A DNA stretch of 64,000 nt, from the NCBI RefSeq assembly GCF_032854445.1, contig NC_088303.1, forward strand, positions 19,039,501 through 19,103,500, in the 5' to 3' direction. Source of the DNA: Liolophura sinensis. Taxonomy: Eukaryota > Mollusca > Polyplacophora > Chitonida > Chitonidae. A program made the translations under genes and the position numbers. Positions within the stretch are counted from its first letter, which is position 1. Every line of letters starts with the position of its first letter. The notes under the pieces were generated by a model that worked only from the letters and a program-made list of their open reading frames with translations, did no database searches and had not been told where the DNA came from. Shown piece after piece: positions 1 through 15,200 of the stretch.

Positions 1-2186
1 ACTTTATCACATGTCGATTTATAGAAAACCCATAACAAGTGGGGTTAACATTGCCTCTTAGTGCATATTGCCCCCGAACCAATAACTAATAACAATTTGG
101 TGTTGGTTTAAGTGACATTCAAGACAACAATATAGTTAGATCTTTAGTTTCGTTTGAAAAAATCAGTGGCGCCAGTAACTAAAATCTGTATATACATATA
201 CAAACATATTTACTTGGCAAATAGGTACAGCATGACTAACAATACAGATGTCACAGTCCGTGGTCTAAAGTAGTAGAATTAAGAGACACTTATATATTAA
301 TACCATTCTGACAGCATTCCAAACGAAGGCAAATGGAATTTAAGCACGATTGAATTAAAGTTAATACTTGGCGTAACTCTTGTTTAAGTGGTTTAACAAC
401 CACAACAGGTAAATGATAATGACAATTAAATGATTTTAATTCATAAATCACCATTGTCGTTGGTCGACAACTAAAGACAGGAATCATGCGCGTTTATAAA
501 ACTGGACAAACAACTTTGTTTAAAGTAAAAGAAAGCTATAATGGGAAGTAAGGTTTATCATACAGACAATTGAAAACTATGCGTAAAAATACTTTATTTA
601 ACTTTTCAGATTTTTAAGAGTGTTGAAAAGTATTGAAATATTTTCATAGTAAGGTGGGTATAATTAGCCAAATTGGTGGTATCTAGGAATTCTGACGTCA
701 CATCGCCAGTTTTTCCTGATGTTTACCAGAAGGAAGGAATTTTTGGAAATGTTTTATCAGTAATATTTTACTCGTGGGTAAAAAGAATTATTCCAACATT
801 CAATGTTGTGATTAGAGTTGGAAAACTTCCTGTGAAGTCCTATACACGAGTTCCTAACCTCTGATGGTATGGTCTATAAAGCCCACCTTGGAATTCAAAT
901 GTCTTTTCCTTTAAGATACTTACAAAGTAATTACAAGTGGAATGTGACGGAAGAGATGTACAACAAATGATAGTTAACCGATTAAGAAACAGTTACGATT
1001 AGAGGGACTGTTTAGAAGAACCAGAAGACAGGGTGCAACAAAGTGTCAGCTTGATGGATGCACCACGATTCATTATCCCGATTTACCCCGGTTATCGAAA
1101 ACCCCATTATCCCCAAGTTACCAAGCATTCAAGTATGAAAATATATGTTAACCTCTGTTAAACTGTGAAACGTATACAAACGTGGGGAAAAATTACTGTT
1201 TGATATTTAAGACTTTACCATACATTATGGAACCTTGGAGTGAGAATTTAGTCTCCAGCTTAAACCCTCAACCTACAATAAACAGTCGGTTCTAATAGGG
1301 GAACCTACAACAAGCCGAGGGTTCAAATAGAGGAGCCTCCAACAAGCCGAGATTTCCATCAGAGGAACCTATAACAAGCCGAGAGTTTAAATGGAGGAAC
1401 CTGCAATAAGCCAAGGCTTTTTAATTGAAGAACCTACAACATGCCGAGGATTCCAACAGTGGAACCTACCAGAAGCCAAGATTCCAATAGATTCCAGTAA
1501 AGGGACCTCCAACAAGCCCAGGATTCAAAAAGTGAAGCCATCAACAAACCAAGGATTCCAATAAAGGAACATGCAACAAGCCAAGGATTCCAATAAAGGA
1601 GCCTACTGTATGTCATTATAACTGTGTTGGCACTAGGATGAGCTGCCTTGGAAATTCCGTATCTTTGTACAAAAGGGAACACTTTACCAAACCACAGCTT
1701 TGGTGCGTTGCTAAAGGCATTTACATGACAACCATTTACCCTAAAAAGCATTCGCTAAATGAGTCTCTGGCTTGGAAATTCCCTTTCACACTTTGGCGTA
1801 CAGTTCCGATAAGCATTCATCTCCACGGAGAAAACGGGATGGGAAACTAATACACAGTGATGAGGTTCATTTCCTCAAATCAGCTCTACACAACCGTACA
1901 GACAGGCCTCCGTGATTGAACACTGCGAACCGCCGTACGCTGAATCCATCCCGGGTAGCGTGAAATCGGAGAGCTGTACCACGCGAGCTGACAGATCCGT
2001 CTGAGCGATCCCCTGTAAGGCCACGTTCAATTCTTTTCAGGATAATATCAATAATATCGACCACCCATAAGTAATTCACACTCTCATCCAGTTTTCACGC
2101 TTAAAATTCACTCGAAACTCTACTACCATGTGGAACTGTTGAAATGAACGTGACTGGGAATATAACCGGTTAACACATGCTGATGG
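1..2186. other. Region downstream of the SLC7 gene
   Basis: No coding exon is recognised. It should hold the transporter's 3' UTR; no canonical AATAAA (minus strand) is seen close after the stop, an ATTAAA-like motif near 1420 being the nearest. A 32-bp minisatellite occupies about 1256-1610. The rest shows nothing I can name. Confidence 0.5.
1256..1610. repeat. Minisatellite, about 32-bp unit, ~11 degenerate copies
   Basis: Repeated motif of the form ACCTACAACAAGCCGAGGAT followed by TCCAATAGAGGA, clearly visible from 1303 onward and decaying at both ends. Confidence 0.85.
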
Positions 2187-2302
2187 TCAGTTATAGGCAT
2201 CGTACACTCCATAGATGTCGAAACCGTCGGACAAATCGTCAAAGTTCACCTCCTCACAAAAAGCACAGTTGAGCAACTTTTGGCAAAATAAGGTAAGCAT
2301 AT
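2187..2302 (-). CDS. SLC7 transporter exon 11 (C-terminus and stop)
   Basis: Residues 505-542. MLTLFCQKLLNC resembles the amphipathic helix after TM12. It is followed by an unusual acidic and tyrosine-rich tail (NFDDLSDGFDIYGVYDAYN) and a TGA stop. Acceptor GTTTTAG is phase-compatible with exon 10. Confidence 0.85.
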
Positions 2303-5300
2303 CTAAAACAGAAAAAACAAGAAAAGCGGAAATTAATTTTCCTTTGCACTTGTTACGAGGTTTTGTATGCAACACGGAATTAAGTATAAAACGGAAATTA
2401 AATTGTGGTGAGTTAAAAAAAAGTCCTCTTTTTCTCCTCTTACATTTAATTTTCTCTGCCTTGAGTTTAATTTTTTCATGCTGCATTAGCTCAATGGATA
2501 AAGACTTTCAGAACAGAACACTTTCAACACGCATTGCCAGCCGCACATTTGAACCTTTTTGTCTGTCCATAGTCCTCAACAGATACAGCTACATGTTTGG
2601 TGTAGAGAATGGCTTAATGTCGCAGCCAAACCAGCGAGACCAGCCCCGTATTAGTCAAGCAACTTAAGACTAAAGTCATAAAGTGCTATTCCTTAAAAAG
2701 ACAAACTCAGAACAGGGAGGAACTCAAATAGTGGTTAAAACTTTGTCCTACAACAAAGAATCAGCGTACAAATTTTAAAATTTTTACTTTCTCCATAGCA
2801 GAACAATGTATATTACTCACAATTTCAGTTCTTTCCCGTTTGAGTTTGGCTTTTTACGGACTAGCAATTTATGACTTTAGTCTTAAGTTGCATGATAAAT
2901 ACGAGACCTGGACTCGCCGAGGATCGATCTTATGGGACATTAGGTGAATGAGTCTACCAGGTCACCAGCATGTTTCAGTTCAAATATGTACAAAGGTAGA
3001 CTGTAGTACCATCGTTGCCTTAATTCTGCCTACATTCTACATGTAATATGTTTTTGGCGTTGAGACTGTCCCTTGTTAAGGATGTAATGCAGCACACACT
3101 GCAAACATTTCTGATCTTAATTCATTTCATACTCTGCAATTTTTTCCAGCACACCGTGAGGGTTAGTGCACTGTGGCAATGTGATTGACGTTAAATCGCT
3201 GGCACACGTGGTGTCACGCTTATTCCTGCCTTTCAATCGGAACTTTTGGGTTCCCACGCACTGGGTGACCATACGCGGTGGATGGATCTTGTTTGTTGAA
3301 GACCACCTGCATTAAACGAGCATGCGTGGAATTCAGGCTTGGAAAGGTCCGTTAATAACATGCTAAAGGTCGGCGATATGCCAGGTTTTCTCCACTCCAC
3401 AATCTGCCGTTGCCTAGAAGTCAAACATTCTTGCGCATGGCATTTCACGATAATCAAATCAGAAACAAAATCTAGGTAAATAACCAAATTATTGCGATGT
3501 GCCTCAAGGTTATTTTTGTATTTTTTAAATACATTAGGATTAGCAAACATGTCCTTAAGATAAATACCGTGTTCCCTTCTTACTTTGTACGGTTCCTACA
3601 CACCACTATATAATATACAACATTACACATAAACTATTTCTCTGCTATCCAGAATCCAATAATATCTTAATGCTAGCTGAAAGGTTTTGTTTTACGATGC
3701 AGATTTGATTTAACCAGATTAGGTGTGTCGGGAACCTGCGGGTTTCCTCCGAGCTCTGCCCGATCTCCTCCCACTATAATGCCCGGTTTCCTCCCTCCGC
3801 CGTCGTATAAGTGGAACATTCTTGACTACGGCGTAAAACATCAATCCAATAAATAAATAAATTCCACCACAATGCTGGCTGCCATTGTGTAAGTGAAATA
3901 TTGTTGAGTACGGCGAAAGACACCAATTAAATAAATACATAAATTTAATCACATCAAGACTAGTTCCAAGAATCGGCTAATTTCCAAGGACAAAACAATA
4001 CGTACCACTCCATCGTTTCACTTTGCCCCTCCTTTTTGAGACGTTCATGGCGAAGAAATATAAAGGAATACCGAGTAGACAGACTCCAAGGCCTATTAAG
4101 TTTGCGATGGGCTGTGCATAAAATGACACACCCAACACCAAAACACAGGTTACCACAAAGAAGATGGAGAAGAAGACCGGATACTAAAAAAAGATGCAAA
4201 CAAGACTTCAGTATTGTGACGAGAAAATATTGCTGGGATTCAGTTTACTACCCCTTCTGTTTTATACCCTACTTTTGATACAAAATAGTGGAAATCTCTA
4301 AGAAGACATGAAATACAACTAGATGTCAGTTCTACAACCTCATTTAATGTGTTTAAATAAAACATCTGGACCCGGTTTCTTAATACTATCCTTAGGCAGT
4401 GTTTGACTTACATTTTGAAAAGCACTCCATGTTGGACTACCGCAAAAAACTACCGACTAAAACATTTTACTGAACTTAAGATGTTTGGTGAAATCGGGCC
4501 TTGATTCAAATGCATGGGTTAACTGGTTAACTGCACTCCTGATGTCTGTAAATACTAAGTATTGGAACTTTACATGTCACAAAAATACACTGAGGGAAAT
4601 CATGACACAAAAACCTAATGGCAATGTGCGTTAACTCAAAACAGGATCCAACGCGCAACAAACTGGTACTACATTAGCAACTTTAATGTGGAGAGAGTCG
4701 TGTGTTAAATAGAGATCACTCTAACCCAATAAACCATATAAATCGTCTTCCGCTTTTTCCATTCACCCGTAAAGATCGATATTCAGTTAAACAGTGCCTT
4801 AAAATGCATTGATATGTAGTGTCTAGATCACTGGTCACATACTACTGACCTTTCTCAATGGCCCGGCTGATCGCCATACCATTGCTGAACTACTGCCAAG
4901 GCGGCGTTAAGCCCTAATCATTCATTCTGTGGACTGATTACCCTTGATCCGGTGCTGTCTGCATACATCGGGATAATGACTCTTTTGGAAAAGCAGAATC
5001 AATGACACGCCAGCCGCAGGCCAGAACAGTTAGGACAATAACATTTTCAGTTGTCAATGCGCAGGTAAGTGTTTTTGAATGTTGAGACCAGATTGACAGC
5101 TATGTAATTGAACAGTTAAGCAAACGCCATCTGTCACCGCATGGCAAACACTTCTGGCACAAGCGCCCTCTGGAAGGTACACTTATCTCCCTTGACAGAC
5201 ATAGTTAATAGTTTTAGCTCGTCCCTATGATTAACCCAACAACCAAATCAAATAACGCGCAAAGCCACTTGGTTTGTTTGCCCTTTCTACTGAGGGCGCT

Positions 5301-6185
5301 AGTGCTTAACACTAAAATGCAATTTGGAACACTAGCTCCGTCTGGTGGGTAGTGAAGGGACAAACATGCTGACAGGCCTTAGAGCCTTACCCGCACAGTG
5401 TCCGTTGTGTCATTCATCGGCCCCATTCTCCTCTCCTTCCACCTCAACCAGATCAAACCCAGCACCGGCAAACCCAGGCTCCCCCAGCGGATGAAGCCGT
5501 AGTACTGTATGAGAGACTGCAAGTCACTGACGAAGAACATTGGAAGAGTCAGCATGCACTGGAAGATAAAAGAAACTGTAGAAATAAAACATTTTTAATG
5601 CTACAAAGCGTATTCTAGCCTTGTGTGACAGTATACTGTGGCGATGACAAACTATATTTAGAGCAAGGAAGCTAATGTTGATATATAAATACATTCACTG
5701 TGACCATAATCACTACTTGCCAAGACTTCAGCGGCAATCAAGGCCGTAAAGGTCGTGACATATTCGAGCGTTTATTGTACGAGTGTTTTGCGAAAATAAC
5801 TCATCATCGCAGAGAACATGGCTTGTCACAAACTGTCAGTCTACACGAGTATTAATATGTCTATATTTTAAAGAAGTATTTATACGTTTTATATATTTAT
5901 TTATTTATTTATTTGGTGTATTAAGCCGTACTCAAGCATATTATGCTTGAACGACGGCAGCCAGAATAATGGTGGGAGCAATAAACGACCATCAGCAGGT
6001 TGCTGGCAAACCTTCCCATGTACGGCCGGAGAGGCAGCCAGCATGAGCTGGACTTGGACTCTATTTATACGTTTTAAAATAACAAGGTACATACACATAA
6101 CGTGAAGTAGGGGAGGTAGTTGCATGTCAATATATGTTCTAGCTGGGTACGAGTCCACATAAAAGGAATGCCAATGGGCTCAAAT

Positions 6186-6240
<55 letters not shown>

Positions 6241-9200
6241 GTGTGTGTGGGTGTGTATATATATATAGCTATTCTATTCTCAGAAAGGCATCCTTATCCT
6301 CAAGCAAGCAGGCTTACCGCAACACTGGCATGTGGCTGACCGGATTCGCCCAATTTATACTTCACGGCGATCAAATATTGCGGAAATCTAGAGGTATACC
6401 GCCAGGGGCTTAAGACCGATTATAGACGCTGTACAGTTTGGCATCAAACCAATAATTAAGTTGCCTTTAATCACGGGAATGATGCACAGTGACCCGTAAA
6501 CAGATGGGAGTGATGGAGGCTTTTGACCACGAGCTTCTTCTCAGCAGAAAGGTATGTGCCATCTAACATTGTGTAGTTCACATCAACAGCTCTATACAGT
6601 GTATTTGAGTTACTATCATTTCTCAGCACTTATTTCACAAGAAAACTGTATACGTTTGACACAATAAAATGAGAAGTAGGCAGATGATACCTGGAGGAGG
6701 GTAGAAGAATGGAAACAACTAAGTACTAAAGTACTACTGGCTAATAGAGCAGCGGTGAAATTACCACTGACTTTTTCATCAGTGCAATGACCATTGAATA
6801 GTATAACAGTACAATGTCACTGGCCAGTATCATAGACCAATATGCTCCCTGGTCAGAGTAGCAGTACAATATGATTACTGGCCATCATAAGCACAATGTC
6901 CGATGATTAACATAGCCTGCAGTTAAACTTAATTCAAGAAATTTTTACTTACGTTGAAAATCAAAGCTGGTTGTGGAGTTAAACGTTTGATGTTGAGCAG
7001 AGCCAAACATGGTGGAAACTCCTTTTCCCGGGCACTAGCATAAAATGTCCTACAAATAAAACCGTTTTCGCTTAAACCAAACATTATCAGGTGATCTGAA
7101 ACGAATTCACAGGCTTAGGCTGAAAACTGAAAAAAGAAATCTCCTCTGGAATTGACAAATGTAAACTGTATTATCACGAGAGTCCAAATATAGTTCAATC
7201 ATTCGAGCTTACGTTTTGTACTAAAACAATATGGTAAAGAGTAATATGCTTACAGTAAACCGGTATAAGAAAACACGATACTTCTCTCAGTAAACGTTTA
7301 CTGCTTCTGTCATACCAATGCTTTAAAATAGCTCAGACTGCAGGTTGGAAAACTATTTAACTAAGACAAGATACAGATAATTTAGGCATGCATTCACAGG
7401 CCCATTCTGACAAAGGCTCAAGTGGAAACCTGCAAAAGAGAAGTGTTCGAACATACAAGAGGAGCCTTTATCTTAGACCGAACACATGTTCCTCATCATC
7501 ATTAAATATCATTGTGCATTAGAGTCCATTAGTGATTGTGATCACGTGAGTGTGTTTACTAAACAGACTATATTTCTGCTTAGATTGGAACTGACCTGTT
7601 CAGCCTGACACCAGTGAGCTCATGGAGAGCTCTTAACATTCGACAAAGTATCAGATTGCCTCTCTGTTTGGAACAGCCTCACAGCTGTTGAACATTGCAC
7701 GAGGCTTACCTGCTGGATGTGAACACTCCGACATTTTGAGCACCGATGACAGATATGGCCACAAAAACAGGAATGGTCCAGTAGATCCTGCCCAGTTCCC
7801 GGTCAGCAAAAGCCTGTATTGACAAACAAATTACTAATGAAAAAGCCAAATGCACTTACTTCATTCCCCAAATATTCTAACACGAGATGGTGGCGGGGCT
7901 TAATTTGTTGCGGGGCACACTTGCTAGGTAGATACATTGAAGGACAAAGAGAGAAAAGGCAACAGCTGGACAGCGTATACAGTTTATCCCATATCTGATT
8001 CAAAATGTACACTTGTCCCTAAAGTCCGGAAGAGGGTTCTTCGTCATAATGCACCTTTAAAATATCAAAATTATTCAACCAATTATCACTGAATTTCATT
8101 TATGAAAAATACATCACTGTTTATGATATACAGATATAACCATGAATTTTGCTGAAAACTAACAACTTCGTTAAGACAGAATTGGTAACTGATAACAAGG
8201 TTTATTGGTAGTGGACAAGGGTGGACATGGCCGTATAACCTCAAACAACTTACAACGGCCACGGCATCAACCTGGAGTATTTCTTGTGGAGTTAATACAG
8301 CGTGATAAGCGATGTTTGTCAGCAGATATACCACCGTGGAAATGGTTAAACCCAAGAATATTGCCACAGGTAGAGTTCTGCAATAGAAAACCAGATCTGA
8401 TCAGATTGTGTGGTTTTGTGGCTTCTCTGCTCATCTAAACAGTCATTCCAGGGGTATGTATGGTAGATGTGACGTTAAAACCAGCAAGAAACTGAGATAA
8501 GATGAACCAGGTCCGGATCTGTTATCGGCCTTCCAGATCAGTGCTGTGGCTTCTATCAGCAGATGCCATACCTCCGTCTCTGGATAACATCTCTGTACAA
8601 CAACATACCCGGCCAGGTTGGAGAATAGCTGATAACAATTGCCAGCCAGCAAAGCCTAGTCTAAACAGTTAACCAGACGTGGTTACGTATTAGATTACTG
8701 AAAGCAGAAAGGTTCGGAACACTAACATGGTATAATAATTTGTTTGAACTTTCGGTTAGAATCCTATTAATCGCACAGCAGAAACAATGGAGTACTGAAA
8801 TTGTAGTTATAGTCAGAGAAATATGTAGCTGTATTCAAAGAAAGACTATAGCTTTACCTTCGATGATCTTTCAGTTCTTCCGTCACAAAATTCAGGTAAT
8901 CCCTGTAAGAAGAATAGTACGTAAATAACAATTAACACGAACGGACAACCAGGTTGCACTATTTAATAACAAAACCATGGAACCTGTACAGATTACTACC
9001 TGGTAATGTTGATATCGGCTCTGATATTGGTCTGAGGCCTGTATCAGTCCCACTTCATCAAAGGATGAAGACTGATACAAGCCGCGCGCATTAACAGACT
9101 GTACTGTAATTATCATATATCCATCGCGTTAGTATCAAAAATTATGGCATTTCTGAACGCCAATACTTCCTAATTCTCACCCGACTTTAAAACGTATAAA

Positions 9201-12200
9201 TCGTCACAGAAATCTGCTCGTATACAGTCTTACATGTATTTGTACAAGCTTTTTTATTTAGTGGATACACGTTTAGAATATAGGCAAACAACAATGTTGG
9301 TATTCTTTCGTGAAAATCGAAAAATTGGAAGATTGTTGAGGGGCTATTGTGACTTTATGATACCACGTACAACATTCTTTGCAAGCAAGGACAAATATTA
9401 AAACTAAAACAAATAAACAACTAAGATAAATAAATAGCAGACGCGTCAAGAGTTACCATTCTATATCATTAAATTAGAACATTCAAGGCATGACGCAAGT
9501 AATGGCCTTGTTCAACTACACAAACATCCACGTTTGATATATATTACATAAAACACATGGTTTACAAAGTCGTGGAAGTAATACGTAAACTCTATTAACT
9601 GGAGATACAAAACTCACCAACCGCTATAAGCATACAGTCCAGCATAGGCACCAAGGGCAATATCCCCAATGTTATTCGATGTTCCCTCAAAGGGTTTCGT
9701 AAAGTTTTCTACATCTCCTGAAAATGAAAATGATATCAAATGGTGTAAGAAGGCCTTTTTACAAGAGATACTGTGTAAATATGATCCACCACGATTTACA
9801 GCAAAAATACCCAAATCAGCCAGTTCATATATAACACAGGTGTTATTTTTCATTGACATATACTTAGGACGAAACACCCGGCGGACAAAAGCCCTACGGA
9901 CTAACAAACATGATGTCAAATATTTGTTGACGGAAATTCATATAGTGTTTTCCATCTAAAAATTTGTCATCAAAATGTATCCCAGTCTTTCACACGGGTT
10001 CAACAGCTTTCCTCTCATTAGCGTTGTACACGTACGTTTAAAATTTATGTTTTATTGCCCGAAATCCGGAAGAATAAATACTGGCTGCATGTTTCTGAAG
10101 ATCTACACTCGGAAAGATCGAAATATTCCAGTTTTGTTTCTTTTGGTTTCTGAATTTAAAACTATCACTGCTAAAAGTATTTGGAATCAACCATTTCCTT
10201 TAGAGGTGTTAAGCTATAGCATGTAAATTATATTTCCGGGATAGGACACGTGTAATTGTAGACTTCTTTACTTTTCAGATAAGACGAGGTCGAGCATTTA
10301 TGTAACTGAGAGATATATCTCTTTCCGATGTCGTCAAAAACGGTTAGAATACATGGAGGTTGATCTGTTGACTACAAACATGTATTGAAATCTGAAACGT
10401 CAAGAGAATGTTTCAAGTTTTCTCAAACAAGCAAACAACTTGTTTTCCATTCTCCATATACACTTAAATACTGATCGAGGGCCTAATGTCGGCTGGGATC
10501 TTGTCCGTCCACCACTTAGGGCATGGCGCTCAGGATACGGCGGGCTGTTACGTTTATTTCCTGATGCAAGGCTATATATCATCACAATTCATAACTCAGT
10601 ACCACAATGGATGCTAGTGGTTAGCATGCTAGCGCTGCACAATGACACAGGAGCCTCTCACCAGTGCGGTCGCTGTGAGTTGAGGTCCAGCTCATGCTGG
10701 CTTCCTCTCGAGCCATACGTAAGAAGGTCTGACAGCAATCTGCGGATGGTCGTTTGCTCTACCCGGTTTCATCTCAACATAATGCTGACCACTGTCTTAT
10801 AAGTGAAATATTCTTGAGCATGGCGTCAAACGCCAATCAAATAAATCAATAATCATTACCACAAGTATGTTTTCTACGTTGTTATTTGTGAATTCTGAAT
10901 TTTTGAAAGTTGTCTCTATTTTGTGCCCATGTTTTCACGCTTAACCCACCATTTATTGTTGGAACAGCTCGTGTATATGCGTGGGTGCACTTTACACAAG
11001 AATTACAAGAGGGTGTTTTTGTTTTCAAATAATTACAGCAGTCACATTACAGAGATTCAAAATAATCAGTACCATGTTGAAAGAATATAAAGTTGTGGCC
11101 ATCTTAATACGACGTGTCGTATAAGAAAATTATTCTTGAGTATTGAGAAAACGCCAATGAAATAAATAGATAAATCATCTAAATCCTTCGTGGTAGATGT
11201 ACGCCTATGCATATGACTTACTGGTGCATTCAGCACGCACTCACCTTCAGCAATGTTGATGAATCCGGCCACAATAATGATGACAAGGGCCGTCAGTTTG
11301 CAGGCAGTTGTAACCACCTGGAAATTTGACCCCCACTTGACCTTCAGACAATTGAGGTAGGTAAGAATACCTGGAAAGGGCAGATATACAGATAAGCAAG
11401 TTACGTCTTACACAGACAAAAACAACCTGAATTGAATGATGGTGATCATAACCGGATGAAAACAGAGAAATACATCATAATATCAAATGTATGCAGGTAT
11501 GAATGCTTGGGGTTTCACGTCTTCATGTGTCACGGCGAGCCAAGGTCGCCAAAGTGCTGCTGCGACTGAAGTACCATGCCGGAGACACCCATCCAGTCAC
11601 ATTATATTGACACAGGACCAACCAGTTCTGTTTTCTTGCTGTAACCTCTCGGTGCTGTGCGCCAAGCGAGGCAGCAACAAGTGCCGTTTTGAAATGCCTT
11701 GGTGTGACCCGAGCTGGGAATGATCCCGGGTCTCCCGACGCTGGTGGTACTGTTAATATGTTCTTGAATATTGTGTTGAAATCTTCCTGACTTAACTTAC
11801 AGCTATACAAAAATCAATCATAAAAGAGGCGTGCTCTATTTTTTCCAGGTTGTTTCCCAGTAACACAGGCGAAACTATGTAGTAAATACTATGCATTTGT
11901 AGTATAAAATGTATACTGATTTAAGTGTCAAATAAACCCAAGTGGGAGCATGGTATCCATCAAGCTATTCTCCCAGGCCACCCTACTAATTACTAAGACG
12001 GAAATCAAGAGACGTAGACTAAAAATCAATGTAGATAAGTGGAGATTTTGCCCCAGGGGAGATGATCTGCTTTGGTTGACCCATCAGTTATCAACATCGT
12101 ATTGTATAGGTTTTCGTGCTCTAGCATTTGAGCGCAAAGGTAATACCAAAACAAGGGAAGGATTGTCTCTACAAGAAAGGATAACACTGGAATCAACGTG

Positions 12201-15200
12201 ATAGGTTGCTGGGGGAGAGTGTCCAATGCGCTTTAACCTTATTCATCCATGAGGACTCCCGTTTCCGTCCGGCTCCGGATGCAGGGCTACACGATCGTCT
12301 AAATAATGCAAACCGTGTACCGTTCAGAATCCGGCTATACGCTCATTACGAATCTCACACGGAGAGAAAATGGCCGCAGGAAAAAAACATTAAATGCTGG
12401 TAATCCTGATGAAGTCACGGCTGAATTACGGAATTAATAAGGATGTGCGATATTATCGACGGCTATATCACCGGAAAAGGGGTTTGGCTTGAAAACGGAT
12501 GTCATTTAATAGTGTGATCAACTGGCCATTATCATGTTTGGTGGTGAGTTCTAAATATAAGTGAATTCTTCAGTAATTACGGTTTGCCTACATGAAACTG
12601 TCGGGTATTATTGAATAATACGTTTGTGTTAGTACTGAGGAAGTTTAACTATTTCAAAAGCCGTCACATTCTGTTAAACTGAGTTTATCATTGCAACTTC
12701 TAGCAGTTATACGGCCATTCCTTTCATTACCACACTGTAATTTTACAGTGAAAAGTGCTGGCAATTTTGTGACCAGTTCTTTTCATTGTAGATTTACAAG
12801 ATGTGTTGTTTAATGTTTACACCCAAAATAGTAGTATATTTGCACATATAACATATACTCCAATGCAAATTTTAAAAAATCTTCCTATCTACCAAAAAAA
12901 AAACAGTGTACATTTACAGCAAAGTGCACTGTAAATGCCAATCCGCTACAGTTACAGACAATGCTGTAAATACACATCGATTAGAGTAAAATTACACCAC
13001 ATAGGCCTAGGTGCAGAATTGCGCTGAAAAATGGTGTAAAATATTTACAACATGATTTATTGTAACAATACACAGTGCTTCAGGCTGTGAAATTTGCACT
13101 CAATTCTTACAGTGCATATTTACTACAGTTTTTCCATCTCCTGATGTTGCCTGTTTATGTCAGCATCACGTGATAGCATAACATCCACTGGACCACCTAA
13201 CCTCGCACTACGTCGCCGACTATTGGAGGAGCGTTAAGGGCCTCGTCACCTGACATATATTCACATTCATAACCAACAATAGCTGGCATTCAGCAACAAT
13301 GTGTGGGTCTGTTTTCTCTTCCTTTGCTCAATTTATAATAACCTACACCATTGTTTCAGTTATATAACGACGATCGCCTCCCATTAGAATGAATGAATGA
13401 ATGAATGCTTAGGGGTTAACGCCGTAGGAGCCTACTTAACAATTTTTCAGTCATATGACGACGACGAGTCATTAGGTTTGTGGACACATATTGTGTCTTC
13501 GTGTGACAGGGCGAATCCATACCGCTAAAACGCTGCCGCCACTGAAGTATCATGCCAAAGACACCAGACATGACATCCCTCCCCATCCAGTCACACTATA
13601 CTGACACCGGGCCAACCGGTTCTGTTAACTTGCTCTAACATCTCAGTGCTGAGCGCCAAGCGGGGCAACTACAAATACCATTTGTAGTATTTGAAGTCTT
13701 TGGTATGACCCGACCCAGGTTTGATCCCTGATCACCCGACTTCGAGGCGGACGCTCTAAAATTAGGCTACCAAAGCGGTCTCTCCTTATAGAAGGTGCAG
13801 ACTTATTACTGCCCTAATGGGCATGCCGAAGACCCCAAAACAATCAATCCAATCAAATTATATTGACACATACTCAACAAGAACGTGAGCAATCCCCTTT
13901 ACGTTTACTGCCAAGCAGAAGGCACTAAGACTGCCGATGTGTCCAATGTTTAAGACATGCCCGATATTTACCTTTGTGCACAAAAGGTGGACGCTGTAGC
14001 CCCTCAACCTGCATTGTCTACAACTGGGGTAGCTTCTCCCACATAACGGCTGGATTGACCTTTGATCTCTACTTACTACATGAAATATTACTTTAGCCGT
14101 TTGTGCACAAATCGTCACCTCAAAGACAGGAATCAGTGAACAACAGACTATACAGCTTTGGTCTGAATCACTGAACAACACACTATACAGCTTTGGTCTG
14201 AATCAGTGAACAAAAGACTATACAGCTTTGGTCTGAATTATTTCAGGCAGCAAACGTTTCCCATTTAAAAATACAAAAATAGGACCTATTCAAATTGAGA
14301 GTTGGTTTGGGCATAGCAGATCGGCCCAGGATCTGTGAGGTCACAATCTCGAATCCCGCTACAACAGGTGCGTCTGCGGTTTTAAGTCAGAGGTGCTTGA
14401 GGTGTGCTAAACTTAATGGTTTAACCTGGGTAGTATTATTGCGTACAATATACCTGATGATCATCGTGTAAGTAAAAAGAAGTTCAAACCAATACACCTA
14501 AAAGTATTCTGTCTGAGTGGTGTTATGTAGCTCCAGCTGTGTGTGCAACATGTGGTTCCCATATTGTGGTAATGCAGTATACTACCACGTGTAGAATAGA
14601 TTTAGCCATGTCCAGACCTAGCATTACAACCTTTGCCATGTGTATCAGTACTCGATTTAGAAGGGCAAAAGGAATCCAAATGCCTTACTTACACATGCTT
14701 GAAATGATCATCGCAACTTGTCAGTTAGAACGTTTTAACTATAATTAATGCAGATAAACGATGCAAACTGAAAAAAATCAACATGGAATTTCGAATTTTT
14801 TGCAACGGTGAAGTCAGTTTTAAACCTGAAAAACTATTTTATTCTTGATTCAAGAAATCGACGAATTGATGCACTTAAAGTAGTTTGTTGACGTGGAAAC
14901 GCCATCTGCTACGTTTAATTTCGGAGCAATTTGTGCCTGATTGGTTCATTGGGGATTGCAAAAGTAAGAGCATTGTGGCGGATGAACCGTCCACTACGCT
15001 GATTGGCTCACGGGTGTTTACAGTTGGCCGGTTCCACAAACAGTAAATACCTTGAGATAAAAACACGTACCCAAAAGACGGGCAGATGTCATCAAAAACC
15101 GGCCTCACAGAAGACAGCCTCCAAGCAGTTCAATGTTTAGTCAAAAAAGCAATATTCACCTACCGAATACCACTTAAACTGCACGCAACCTAAAGCTTTT

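Noticed and set aside
6120-6413. 97-codon frame across the TA repeat
   Set aside because: Made largely of the (TA)n microsatellite translated as Tyr-Ile repeats.
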